This document shows, piece after piece, positions 1-7,785 of a stretch of DNA of 23,221 nucleotides. Both the position numbers and the translations under genes were made by a program. Origin of the DNA: an uncultured Lachnospiraceae bacterium. Its GTDB lineage: Bacteria > Bacillota > Clostridia > Lachnospirales > Lachnospiraceae. The stretch is taken from NCBI GenBank assembly GCA_937916415.1, contig CALGGH010000037.1, forward strand, positions 1-23,221, given 5' to 3'. Position 1 is the first letter of the stretch; each line of letters starts with the position of its first letter. The notes under the pieces were generated by a model. The model was not told where the DNA came from and did no database searches. It was given only the letters and a program-made list of their open reading frames with translations.

Positions 1-135
1 GTGTCCAGGCTGGTCACCGGCATGAAGGCACAGGATGCGATCGCGAGGCTTCGCGGCATCAAGTGCGGATACAGGCCCACTTCCTGCCCCGACCAGCTGT
101 CGATAGCCCTCGAAAAAGCATTGAATCAAGGGTGA
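1..135 (+). CDS. TSCPD-domain protein, C-terminal fragment
   Basis: The window opens inside a reading frame that runs from base 1 to a TGA at 133-135, giving the last 44 residues of a protein. The peptide contains CGYRPTSCPDQLSIALEKAL, which carries the TSCPD motif that names this domain. Short stand-alone TSCPD proteins (the TIGR03905 type, about 80-90 residues in Firmicutes) end in this way, with a preceding G-M-x-A-x-x-x-I-x-x-L-x-G-I-x-C segment that is also visible here (GMKAQDAIARLRGIKCG). The same domain is found at the end of some class II ribonucleotide reductases, but the protein ends right after the motif, so the small stand-alone family is more likely. The true start lies upstream of the window. 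Its function is unknown. Its stop codon is also the first three bases of a palindromic repeat. Confidence 0.75.
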   Translation: MSRLVTGMKAQDAIARLRGIKCGYRPTSCPDQLSIALEKALNQG

Positions 136-196
136 TCAAGGGGACGGTTCTTTTGATCATTTTTGATCAGGGGGACGGTTCTTTTGATCATTTTTT
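133..196. repeat. Tandem pair of GGGGACGG-core palindromic repeats (TGATCA arms)
   Basis: Two 27-bp copies lie at 133-159 and 164-190. Each starts with TGATCA, has the core GGGGACGGTTCTTTT and closes with TGATCA, so the arms can pair in a short stem. The second copy is followed by six T residues (191-196) and could act as a terminator before murG. The TGA stop of the TSCPD gene is the first TGA of copy one. Copies with the same core but different arms occur at 2808-2897, 4151-4189 and 13239-13309. REP-like elements mobilised by RAYT transposases are a plausible class, but no RAYT gene is in the window. Confidence 0.8.
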
Positions 197-229
197 CGGC
201 ATCACCTTTAATCCACGCGGGAGAGACGG

Positions 230-1309
230 ATGAAATACAGCATCGTGCTCACGGGCGGCGGAACGGCAGGACACGTAACTCCGAACCTCGCCCTTGTGCC
301 ATATCTGAAAAAAGAAGGCTTTGAGATCAGCTACGTAGGATCACTGAACGGGATCGAAAAATCGCTGGTCGAGGCTCAGGGCATCGAGTACAGTGGGATT
401 GCCACTGGCAAGTTCCGTAGGTATTTTGACGTCAAAAACTTTACCGATCCGTTCAGGGTAATGAAGGGATTCATGCAGGCGCGCAGGCTGCTTAGGGCCA
501 AAAAGCCGGACGTTGTTTTTTCTAAGGGAGGATTCGTGGCCGTGCCCGTGGTAAGGGCGGCGGCATCCCTCAAGATTCCCTGCATAATACATGAATCTGA
601 CATGACTCCGGGCCTGGCCAACAGGCTGTGCATTCCCGTGGCGGACAAGGTATGCTGCAACTTTCCGGAGACCTTCGACATGATCCCGCCTCAAAAGGCA
701 GTCCTGACCGGTGCTCCGATCAGGGATGAACTGCTACACGGAGATGCCGAAAGGGGCAGAAAGTTCACGGGTTTTACGGATGACAAGCCCGTCATAATGG
801 TAATAGGCGGAAGTCAGGGGTCGGCCGCGGTCAACGGGGCGATCAGGGATTCGCTGGGTGAATTGCTGAAGGATTTTAACATAGTGCACATTACCGGCAA
901 GGACAAGCAGGACAACATGCTCCTGACGGTTGATGGCTACAAGCAGTATGAGTACCTGACCGATGAACTGCCTGACCTTTTTGCCATGGCGGACGTCGTA
1001 GTGTCCAGGGCCGGCGCCGGTGCGCTCGGAGAAGTGCTGGCACTACGTAAGCCCAACCTGCTGATACCGCTCCCGTCGGCTTCGAGCCGTGGTGACCAGA
1101 TACTGAATGCGAGGTCCTTTGAAGAACAGGGCTTCAGCATGGTTATAAGCGAGGAGGACATGACTTCATCCCTGCTGGTCAGAAAGATACGCGAACTGTA
1201 TGAAAACAGGGAATCGTACGTCAAGGCCATGACGGAGAGTCCGCAAAAGGACGCCATAGGCGCAATCATGAAGCTGATATTGGACGAGGTTTCTGATCTG
1301 AAGAAGTAA
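230..1309 (+). CDS. murG: MurG, lipid II-forming N-acetylglucosaminyltransferase
   Basis: This enzyme transfers GlcNAc from UDP-GlcNAc to lipid I at the inner face of the membrane, making lipid II for peptidoglycan. The 359-residue length is normal for the family (GT28, GT-B fold). The N-terminal glycine-rich loop GGGTAGH lies at residues 9-15, HESD at 121-124, the second Rossmann glycine motif GGSQGS at 193-198, the UDP-GlcNAc-binding stretch SRAGAGALGE at 259-268, and SSRGDQ near 285-290, as in clostridial MurG. The ATG at 230 follows a GGGAGAG Shine-Dalgarno. The gene stands outside a dcw cluster; the next gene starts one base after its stop (TAA, C, ATG), so the two are probably co-translated. 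It may supply the cell wall or a paralogous surface pathway, but all the expected motifs are intact. Confidence 0.95.
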   Translation: MKYSIVLTGGGTAGHVTPNLALVPYLKKEGFEISYVGSLNGIEKSLVEAQGIEYSGIATGKFRRYFDVKNFTDPFRVMKGFMQARRLLRAKKPDVVFSKGGFVAVPVVRAAASLKIPCIIHESDMTPGLANRLCIPVADKVCCNFPETFDMIPPQKAVLTGAPIRDELLHGDAERGRKFTGFTDDKPVIMVIGGSQGSAAVNGAIRDSLGELLKDFNIVHITGKDKQDNMLLTVDGYKQYEYLTDELPDLFAMADVVVSRAGAGALGEVLALRKPNLLIPLPSASSRGDQILNARSFEEQGFSMVISEEDMTSSLLVRKIRELYENRESYVKAMTESPQKDAIGAIMKLILDEVSDLKK

Positions 1310-1310
1310 C

Positions 1311-2810
1311 ATGCTTTTTAATTCATACATATTCATATGCATATTATTGCCCGTCGCCCTGCTTGGCTGGTACGGACTGAACTATTTTGGATTAAACCGC
1401 GCCGCAAGCATTTTTCTGACGGGCATTTCTTTGTGGTTTTACGGATATTTCAACGTTTTCTATCTGCTTATCATCATATGCAGCATAGCGTTTAATTACG
1501 TGGTTAGCCTGATAGCCGACAGGGCCAGGGAAGAGGGCCTGGGCAGGCTGCTGATGGTCATAGCGGTATTCGTGAATCTCGGAATTTTATTTTATTTTAA
1601 GTATTTTGATTTTTTTCTGCAGAACCTCAATGCGGTCACGGGCGCGGGAGTGCCCCTAAAGGGGATACTGCTGCCGCTGGGCATCAGCTTCTTTACGTTC
1701 CAGCAGCTTTCATACGTGATAGACAGGTGCCTGGGCAGGGTCGAACACGCGGGACTCATTGAGTATGCCCAGTTCGTTACCTTTTTTCCTCAGCTGATAG
1801 CGGGACCGATAGTGCTGCATGACGAGCTAATACCACAGTTTAGGGACTTAAGCCTCAGAAGGTTTGACATAGAGTTCTTTGCCAGGGGCGTCAGGCTCTT
1901 TGTGCTGGGACTGGCAAAAAAAATGCTGCTGGCGGACGTTCTGGCAGGCCCGGTAAACTATGCATTCGCGATCAGCCATGACCTGGATTCGCTCACCATC
2001 GTGTTCGTCATGCTGATGTACGCATTTGAGCTGTATTTTGATTTCAGCGGGTACTGTGACATGGCCATGGGCATCGGACTGATGTTCAACATAGTGCTGC
2101 CGATGAACTTCGATTCGCCCTATCAAAGCTCCACGGTCAAGGAATTGTGGAACAGGTGGCACATGACGCTGTCGCGCTTTTTCATTACGTACGTGTACGT
2201 GCCGCTGGGTGGCAGCAGGCGGGGCTACGCCAGGACTCTGCTTAACATACTGATAGTGTTTACGCTGAGCGGACTCTGGCATGGCGCAAACTGGACCTAC
2301 GTGCTGTGGGGCCTGATCAACGGACTATTCGTGATCTGGGACAATCTGTGCATAGTCGGCGTCGAGGGCACTGATTACAAAAGGGAGTGCAGGGTCTATA
2401 TACCGAGGCGGGTCGGACAGGTGCTGACTTTTTGCTCATTTTTGCTGACGCTCGTTTTTTTCAGGAGTTCGAGCGTGCCGGAGGCCTTCAGGCTTATTGG
2501 CACGGCATTCAGTTTCAAGTGGAACGGGAGGCTGACGGACGTGCTGTCGCACCTGTCATCGCCGGAGTTTTACGTAGTGGAGGAAGCGGCCAGGATGGCG
2601 TCGGAAAAACTCGTGCCATGGGTGCACGTCGTGATGTCCGCGCTGATGATCGCGCTTTCCTTCGTGCTGGTCATGGGACCGAGCGTTACGGTACGCGCCG
2701 TACGGGAGACCGAACGTCCCGTCAGGCGCGCGATCCTGCTGGGAGTGCTGTTCGTATGGTGTTTCACGTCGCTGTCACAGGTCAGCACTTTTTTGTATTT
2801 CAACTTTTGA
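1311..2810 (+). CDS. MBOAT-family membrane-bound O-acyltransferase (AlgI/DltB-like)
   Basis: A 499-residue polytopic membrane protein of the MBOAT family, which moves acyl groups across or at the membrane onto extracellular polymers such as alginate, teichoic acid or peptidoglycan. Visible marks are many hydrophobic segments from residue 5 on, the LYFDFSGYCDMAMGIGL block at 241-257, NRWHMTLSRFF at 281-291 and SGLWHGANWTYVLWG at 320-334, where His324 is the expected catalytic histidine. It ends in FLYFNF, similar to the aromatic ends of AlgI-type proteins. It starts one base after murG and is followed by an SGNH-like gene, the common pairing in which MBOAT passes the acyl group to an extracytoplasmic transferase. 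The acceptor polymer is not shown by the sequence. The stop TGA is shared with a palindromic repeat. Confidence 0.92.
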   Translation: MLFNSYIFICILLPVALLGWYGLNYFGLNRAASIFLTGISLWFYGYFNVFYLLIIICSIAFNYVVSLIADRAREEGLGRLLMVIAVFVNLGILFYFKYFDFFLQNLNAVTGAGVPLKGILLPLGISFFTFQQLSYVIDRCLGRVEHAGLIEYAQFVTFFPQLIAGPIVLHDELIPQFRDLSLRRFDIEFFARGVRLFVLGLAKKMLLADVLAGPVNYAFAISHDLDSLTIVFVMLMYAFELYFDFSGYCDMAMGIGLMFNIVLPMNFDSPYQSSTVKELWNRWHMTLSRFFITYVYVPLGGSRRGYARTLLNILIVFTLSGLWHGANWTYVLWGLINGLFVIWDNLCIVGVEGTDYKRECRVYIPRRVGQVLTFCSFLLTLVFFRSSSVPEAFRLIGTAFSFKWNGRLTDVLSHLSSPEFYVVEEAARMASEKLVPWVHVVMSALMIALSFVLVMGPSVTVRAVRETERPVRRAILLGVLFVWCFTSLSQVSTFLYFNF

Positions 2811-2897
2811 CCCTCGGGGACGGAGTCAGGGTGTCATTTTGACTTGAGTCGGATTATGCAATGATGACCCTCGGGGACGGAGTCAGAGTGTCATTTT
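2808..2897. repeat. Tandem pair of GGGGACGG-core palindromic repeats (TGACCC...GTGTCA)
   Basis: Copies at 2808-2840 and 2865-2897 begin TGACCCTCGGGGACGGAGTC and end GTGTCATTTT, with 57 bp between their starts. The TGA at 2808-2810 is the stop codon of the MBOAT gene. The second copy ends six bases before the ATG of the SGNH gene, so the repeat occupies nearly the whole intergenic space. Arm pairing is weaker here (TGACCC with GGGTGTCA in copy one). A T-run follows each copy, so partial termination between the two genes is possible. Confidence 0.85.
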
Positions 2898-2902
2898 GAT
2901 TG

Positions 2903-3961
2903 ATGAACGATAACGGAGGATTGAATTTCATAAAGATATTCGCGGTCGCAGTGGCGGCTTGCGTGATCCTGGCGGCAGGCGTCACCCTGCTCTTTGATCC
3001 GTTTTACGTGTATCACAAGCCGCTGCCGGGCCTAAAGGCCGTGCTTAATGACAAGGAATATCAGTGCGTTGGAACCCTCAGGCACTTTGATTATGATGCG
3101 GTCATTGCCGGCAGCAGCGTATGCGAGAACTTCAACAATGGCTGGTTTGACGAGGGTTTTGGCTGCAGGAGCGTCAAGGCGATCAGGTCATACGGGGCCA
3201 CTGCGGACCTAATGTACCTGATGGACGTATGCTTTGAGGATCATGAGATCGAGCAGGTCTTTTACAACATAGATCCGTCGAGCCTGTATGCCGACACGGA
3301 GACTACGTATGAGTCTACGGGATGTCCGACGTATCTATATGACAAAAACCCGCTGAATGACTATCAGTACCTGCTGAATAAGGACGTGCTGCTGGAGAAA
3401 ATCCCTTTCATGCTGGCTAAGTCGGTGTCGGATTATGATGAGGGAGACTCGTACAACTGGGCTCAGTGGAAGACCTTTCACCACCTGATGTGCATGCAGA
3501 TGTATGAGCGACTGGATGATGTTAAGCCCATGGAAGATGCACATATGTATGATGAACTGGCGATTGCCAATACCAGGATGCTTACGGATATGATAGAGGC
3601 GCATCCTGAGACCGAGTTCAGGTTCTTTTTCTCGCCTTATTCCATGTGCTGGTGGGACAATGCCTACCGCAACGGGGAGCGCGATGCGGTCCTTAATGCC
3701 GAGCGGATATGCATTGAGGCCCTGATCGAGCATGACAATGTCCACGTATACTACTATCAGGATGACGTGGACGTCATCACGAACCTGGACAATTACATGG
3801 ATACGATACATTTTTCCAAGGAGATCAACCATTACGTCTGCGACTCGATCAAAGAAGGACGTGATGAGATCACGCCCTCAAACGTTGACTCAGTGCTCGA
3901 CGGAATGTATGAGTTGTCCGAAAAGATCGTGGATGAATATATTCATGAATATTATGACTGA
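2903..3961 (+). CDS. SGNH-hydrolase-like single-pass membrane protein, MBOAT partner
   Basis: A 352-residue protein with one N-terminal membrane segment (about residues 9-31, rich in A, V and I) and an extracytoplasmic domain. An SGNH/GDSL-like signature can be made out: the nucleophile block AGSSVCENF near residues 69-77 and a D-x-x-H pair in MDTIHFSKE (Asp300, His303), in the positions of block I and block V. Proteins of this sort are encoded next to MBOAT acyltransferases (as AlgX/AlgJ or DltD-like partners) and complete O-acylation outside the membrane. I infer that role from the neighbour and the motifs. A TTG at 2900 extends the frame by one codon; ATG 2903 is preferred. A GGAGG at 2915-2919 lies too close to an internal TTG at 2921 to be a good ribosome site for it. 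No good Shine-Dalgarno precedes 2903 because the repeat abuts it. Confidence 0.75.
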   Translation: MNDNGGLNFIKIFAVAVAACVILAAGVTLLFDPFYVYHKPLPGLKAVLNDKEYQCVGTLRHFDYDAVIAGSSVCENFNNGWFDEGFGCRSVKAIRSYGATADLMYLMDVCFEDHEIEQVFYNIDPSSLYADTETTYESTGCPTYLYDKNPLNDYQYLLNKDVLLEKIPFMLAKSVSDYDEGDSYNWAQWKTFHHLMCMQMYERLDDVKPMEDAHMYDELAIANTRMLTDMIEAHPETEFRFFFSPYSMCWWDNAYRNGERDAVLNAERICIEALIEHDNVHVYYYQDDVDVITNLDNYMDTIHFSKEINHYVCDSIKEGRDEITPSNVDSVLDGMYELSEKIVDEYIHEYYD

Positions 3962-4009
3962 TTAATGGAGAATGGGGCGGCTGCACAAACCGATACATCA
4001 CCATATGCG

Positions 4010-4096
4010 AGAACCGTTCCCGATGCATACCACGGTGTGAGAACAGTCCCCGAAGCACGAGGATGCATTCATCCTCGAGAGTGCAGGAACCGTTCC
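4010..4096. repeat. Decayed cluster of inverted GGGGACGGTTCT-like cores
   Basis: This gene-free stretch holds three degenerate copies of the complement of the GGGGACGGTTCT core: AGAACCGTTCC at 4010-4020, AGAACAGTCCC at 4040-4050 and AGGAACCGTTCC at 4085-4096. Between them a clean hairpin, CGAGGATG-CATT-CATCCTCG, lies at 4058-4077. The arms of the individual elements are no longer recognisable. Short open frames across this region are not convincing genes. Confidence 0.5.
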
Positions 4097-4150
4097 AAAA
4101 TAGTGAGAGGACAGGTCTTGTACTTTTATGATTTGGTTAATCGATGAACC

Positions 4151-4189
4151 AAAAATGACACCGTGACTCCGTCCCCGAGTGTCATTTTA
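4151..4189. terminator. GGGGACGG-core palindrome between convergent genes, probable bidirectional terminator
   Basis: The plus strand reads AAAAATGACAC, then CGTGACTCCGTCCCCGAG, then TGTCATTTT. The arms TGACAC and GTGTCA pair, with A-runs on one side and T-runs on the other, so both strands present a stem followed by T residues. It lies between the convergent SGNH gene and the YbjN-like gene and is an inverted copy of the 2808 and 13239 repeats. Termination is inferred from structure and place. Confidence 0.6.
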
Positions 4190-4191
4190 GT

Positions 4192-4716
4192 TTAAAGGGC
4201 CTCGAGGACGTCTTCCATCGTGGCGTTTCCTTCGGCCACGTCCACAAGCACGTCAACGTAGAGATCAACGAACGTCAGGGCATTGCCCAGAACTATGTTC
4301 ATCTCGTCATAGAGTTCATCCTCGTCCATTTCGGTGGAAACCGGAGCAGTAAGGCGGAAGGCAAGCGTCTGCTTGTCAATGCTTACGGCGAAGCTTCCGC
4401 AGGGAAGCAGGAAGTTGATGGCACTCATTGCTTCGTAGAGGGTGGGCAGGTTTGCCTCGTCCAGCTCATCGAGCAGGGTTATGACGCACGCGAAGTACTG
4501 GACTTCGTCGTCATCTTCCATGAGCGGCCTGAAGAAGAATTCCGCGGCGGCCTCGTTGCCGTCCATGCCGATCTCGTCCAGCAGGACGGTCACTATCTCC
4601 GGGGCGTTTTCTTCCTCAGGTTCCGTTATTATGGAAGGGATCATTTCCTCCTGAAGGGCGTCATTCAGTCTGACCAGCAGGTCATGTCTTTTTTGTAACA
4701 AAGCTTCCTTATCCAA
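4192..4716 (-). CDS. Small acidic YbjN/secretion-chaperone-like protein
   Basis: This 174-residue protein is very rich in Asp and Glu and has no signal peptide or membrane segment. The pattern of a central hydrophobic strand set (LLPCGSFAVSIDKQTLAFRLTAPV, about residues 103-126, written here in full except for flanks) followed by an acidic helix resembles the YbjN domain, whose fold is shared with type III secretion chaperones; the similarity is by pattern only. The start is TTG at 4716: the Shine-Dalgarno GGGAGG sits in the last codons of the upstream 1016-residue gene (TCA GGG AGG TAA) nine bases before it, and no ATG is better placed. Translation is therefore coupled to the larger protein. 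I infer that it binds or stabilises that protein. It could equally be an unrelated acidic regulator. Confidence 0.6.
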   Translation of the reverse strand: MDKEALLQKRHDLLVRLNDALQEEMIPSIITEPEEENAPEIVTVLLDEIGMDGNEAAAEFFFRPLMEDDDEVQYFACVITLLDELDEANLPTLYEAMSAINFLLPCGSFAVSIDKQTLAFRLTAPVSTEMDEDELYDEMNIVLGNALTFVDLYVDVLVDVAEGNATMEDVLEAL

Positions 4717-4722
4717 AATCTT

Positions 4723-7700
4723 TTACCTCCCTGACATCTTTTTGGCGATCGTGTCTATCGTGGGTCTTTGTTTCTTGTAATTGACTGAGAGCCCGAAGCT
4801 CTCTACCAGGTTCTTGTATGCCTTCTTTTCATCCGCCGGAACGTCCTCGTCAAATATCTTGGAATGGGCTATTATCGCGTATTCCCGGGCTATGTGGTTG
4901 CAGGCGCTGCCGATGCTGCCGTATCCGGCGATGGCGGCTACCTTTTTGCGAAGTTCACTCCGGAGAGCCTTATAGTCCTTTACGTACCTGCCGTTGGTCT
5001 GCAGCTGCGCATGAACCTTTTCCTGTATGGAGTTCAGTTCAAAGTAGCTGTCGAACATTTTTTCCTGCAGCTTCTTCTGCTGGGCGACGGACAGTCCCTT
5101 GGCCATGCCGCTCAGTCCGAGCCCCACCGTCGTGGCTATCCACCCGATGACGGGTATGGTGAGTCCGACTATGGCGGTGGCTCCTGTTGCCATCTTGAGT
5201 CCGGCCGACGTTTTCTTCTTGCCCCGGACGGCTTCGCTCAGTTTCAGCATTTTTTCTTCATACCTTGAGGCCCTGGCTTCCCTTGAGTAATCTATGGGTG
5301 CTCCCTTGATCCTTGGTGCCTGCTTGTTTTTGAAGTACCTGGAGGCGCTGGAGGCATGTGATCCGTCCCTGAGTGCGCCGGCCATTTTTAATGCTCCTAT
5401 TCCTATGTTGACGCCTGCGGTGGCATAACCCAGGGTCTGGACGGCCGTGGAGCTCTTCAGGGCTTCCTTGAGGGCATCATTGGATCCGTTGACGATTTTT
5501 TCGGCGTATAGACCTGCCTTTTGAACGGCCTCGGTTCCCTTCATGACGCCCAGGGCGCCGCTTGCAAAAGAATTGAGCGTAGCGGATATCACCTCCGTAT
5601 AGTTGACGGCGGTCATGTCTGAACCGTTCTGTACCAGGTTGTATACGTTCGTGATCCCCGACAGAAGGCTGCCCACGACGGAGGTGGCGGCTCCTATGTT
5701 GCCTGCCCACAGCGTAATGTCCGTCCACCGGCCGGCGTCCAGGTTCCAAGGGACGTTCAGCCAGTCCCTGCTCACCTTGTGGATCATTGCGAGCTTGGTG
5801 CCGCCGAATTTGGTCACCTTGTTCATGAGGTTAAGGTGGACGGCGGCGCCTTTTACGTTGTTCGCGGAGCGGTTTGGCACCTTTTCCTTGAGCGCGTCGG
5901 CCTGGTTGTCGTCACCATCATCGCGCAGGGCTTCGTTAGATTTAAGGAGCTCGTTCAGCGCGGCCTTGACGGCATCGGCGGCTTCGGGAATCCCGGCCTT
6001 GACCTGCCTGTGCTCGGCACCGCTTGAGTGTTCGGCCCGTATGAGCAGTTCCTGATATTCCAGGGCTTTTACGTAAACTTTATTGAGAGCCTTTTTCCTG
6101 TCCCTGGCAGCCTGCTTAAGCCCGGCGTCTTCGGGAAGCTCCTCCCCGGATTCCGTAGCGATCCGGCCTATGGTGCTCAGCTCCTCCTGATACAGGCGGG
6201 TTATGTTCATGGCCTCGCTGAGCTTGTGTATCAGGACGTAGCTTCCGTTCAGGTGCCTGATGAACTTGAACCTGGTGGTCAGCATCACGTCCCTGAAGGC
6301 GTCGAAATTAGGTATGTAGGTCTGTGACATGCCTAAATCCAGGGCACTTGGATGCTTGCGTGTGCCTTTTTCTATCAGATAATATATGTGCAGTCTTTCA
6401 CGCTTTGTCTTGTTAAGCAGGGCTGAGACGATGTAATCATGCCTGTTCTTCAGCCTGCCGGTCAGCTTTCCGGCCAGTCCTCCGTTGTTGGAGTTGCGGA
6501 TGAACCAGCGGTCTATTTGATTGATGGCTTCGAGCTGTCTTGAGGTCAGTCCGGCGTCGATCCTGTCCTTGTCCAGCTTCTGCTCCGTCACGTTGCGGTA
6601 GTCTGCCGCGTTCACGTGATCCATGATTACTGAACTGACGGGCTTGTATCCCGTGGCCTCCAGGCCGGCATTGGCCGGAACCCTGTCATGCTCCCTTGCC
6701 CATTTGATCACGGATTCCTCTGTCCTTAATCTGTCATATTCACGGAGCAGGTATCTGTAGCCCGCGGGCACATTATCCGGATCATGTGACCTGCGGTAAT
6801 TGGTCAGGTGAGGCTCATATGCCTCCAGGATGTTTAGCCGCTGGCGCAGCTTTTCCTCGGGGGTGTCGGTTACGTTTTTGCTTATTTTTTCGACCCATCT
6901 CACGTAATTCCCGGAGAGTTCGTTCATCCTGGTCTCGGAAAGGGATTTTTCCTCCCTGGTCGGATGCCGCTCCAGCACCTCGTCCTGTCCTTCGGGGATG
7001 GGCGTTCCTATCTCCCGAAGCCGGATGAAGAGTTCTGCGATCCTGTCGTTCAGCCTGACCGCTATGTCCTTACGTTCCTTGCCCTTGGTGGTACTCCTGT
7101 GTCCCCTGTGGGTATCGTAGTAATCCCTGGCGGCCTGAGAGACCCTGAGCAACAGCGTCACGGCTATGTCCAGGTTGAGCACGCTTCCCTGCAGAAACTG
7201 GTTTAGGTACTGCATGGCCGTACTGTAGGAGTTCAGCACCTCGGTGAAAGTGACCGAATTCTTGTCCATGTCAGTATATTTGGCCATGTCGGCATTGACG
7301 TCCCGGCTCAGGTCCCCGCATTGTGAGGTAAAGTCCACCACGAGCTGACGCATTCCCTGCAGGCGGATCTGTGTCTGCGCATCATCTGCGAGTTCCTTTT
7401 TGACCCGGGAACTCATTTTTTCGCCGGAGACGTACTCCATGGCCGGCTGGATCTCCCGGGTAACGTCGGTTTCATTGATGATGGACTTCCTGCCCCCGAT
7501 TTTGATGGGTTCGTTTTTTTCTTCCTTGCCCTGAATCAGGATGTCTTCGGCATTTTTCTCCTTCTCCTTATCCAGGTTTTGGCGGATTTCCTTCTGCACC
7601 TCATGGGGATCCGGATTATCTTCTTCCTTCTTGCCCTTGATCCCGGTATTGTATTCCTCCGGCAGGAGCCCGCCAGGATTCTTCAGCCGCGAATTGTCCT

Positions 7701-7773
7701 GCAGATCGGTTTTTTGGGATTCCCTGGTATCGATTACGTCTACTTCTTTTTTTTCTTTTGACTTAAAATCCAT
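4723..7773 (-). CDS. Large helical protein with hydrophobic hairpin-like segments, unknown function (possible exported or membrane-active effector)
   Basis: A 1016-residue protein I do not recognise. Residues 1-100 are highly charged and probably disordered (runs of K, E and D). Residues 105-650 are predicted mainly helical, with a striking segment DYYDTHRGHRSTTKGKERKD around 217-236. Four Gly/Ala-rich hydrophobic stretches follow at about 687-715, 728-750, 776-800 and 856-896, the last the strongest (ATGATAIVGLTIPVIGWIAT). The C-terminal 120 residues are again helical and basic. There is no N-terminal signal peptide and only two Cys. The layout resembles membrane-inserting effectors or translocators rather than an ordinary integral protein. 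It starts with ATG behind GAAGGA, 12 bases after the GNAT gene, and is coupled to the small acidic protein downstream. A structural or phage-derived role cannot be excluded. Confidence 0.6.
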   Translation of the reverse strand: MDFKSKEKKEVDVIDTRESQKTDLQDNSRLKNPGGLLPEEYNTGIKGKKEEDNPDPHEVQKEIRQNLDKEKEKNAEDILIQGKEEKNEPIKIGGRKSIINETDVTREIQPAMEYVSGEKMSSRVKKELADDAQTQIRLQGMRQLVVDFTSQCGDLSRDVNADMAKYTDMDKNSVTFTEVLNSYSTAMQYLNQFLQGSVLNLDIAVTLLLRVSQAARDYYDTHRGHRSTTKGKERKDIAVRLNDRIAELFIRLREIGTPIPEGQDEVLERHPTREEKSLSETRMNELSGNYVRWVEKISKNVTDTPEEKLRQRLNILEAYEPHLTNYRRSHDPDNVPAGYRYLLREYDRLRTEESVIKWAREHDRVPANAGLEATGYKPVSSVIMDHVNAADYRNVTEQKLDKDRIDAGLTSRQLEAINQIDRWFIRNSNNGGLAGKLTGRLKNRHDYIVSALLNKTKRERLHIYYLIEKGTRKHPSALDLGMSQTYIPNFDAFRDVMLTTRFKFIRHLNGSYVLIHKLSEAMNITRLYQEELSTIGRIATESGEELPEDAGLKQAARDRKKALNKVYVKALEYQELLIRAEHSSGAEHRQVKAGIPEAADAVKAALNELLKSNEALRDDGDDNQADALKEKVPNRSANNVKGAAVHLNLMNKVTKFGGTKLAMIHKVSRDWLNVPWNLDAGRWTDITLWAGNIGAATSVVGSLLSGITNVYNLVQNGSDMTAVNYTEVISATLNSFASGALGVMKGTEAVQKAGLYAEKIVNGSNDALKEALKSSTAVQTLGYATAGVNIGIGALKMAGALRDGSHASSASRYFKNKQAPRIKGAPIDYSREARASRYEEKMLKLSEAVRGKKKTSAGLKMATGATAIVGLTIPVIGWIATTVGLGLSGMAKGLSVAQQKKLQEKMFDSYFELNSIQEKVHAQLQTNGRYVKDYKALRSELRKKVAAIAGYGSIGSACNHIAREYAIIAHSKIFDEDVPADEKKAYKNLVESFGLSVNYKKQRPTIDTIAKKMSGR

Positions 7774-7785
7774 GATATTTCCTTC

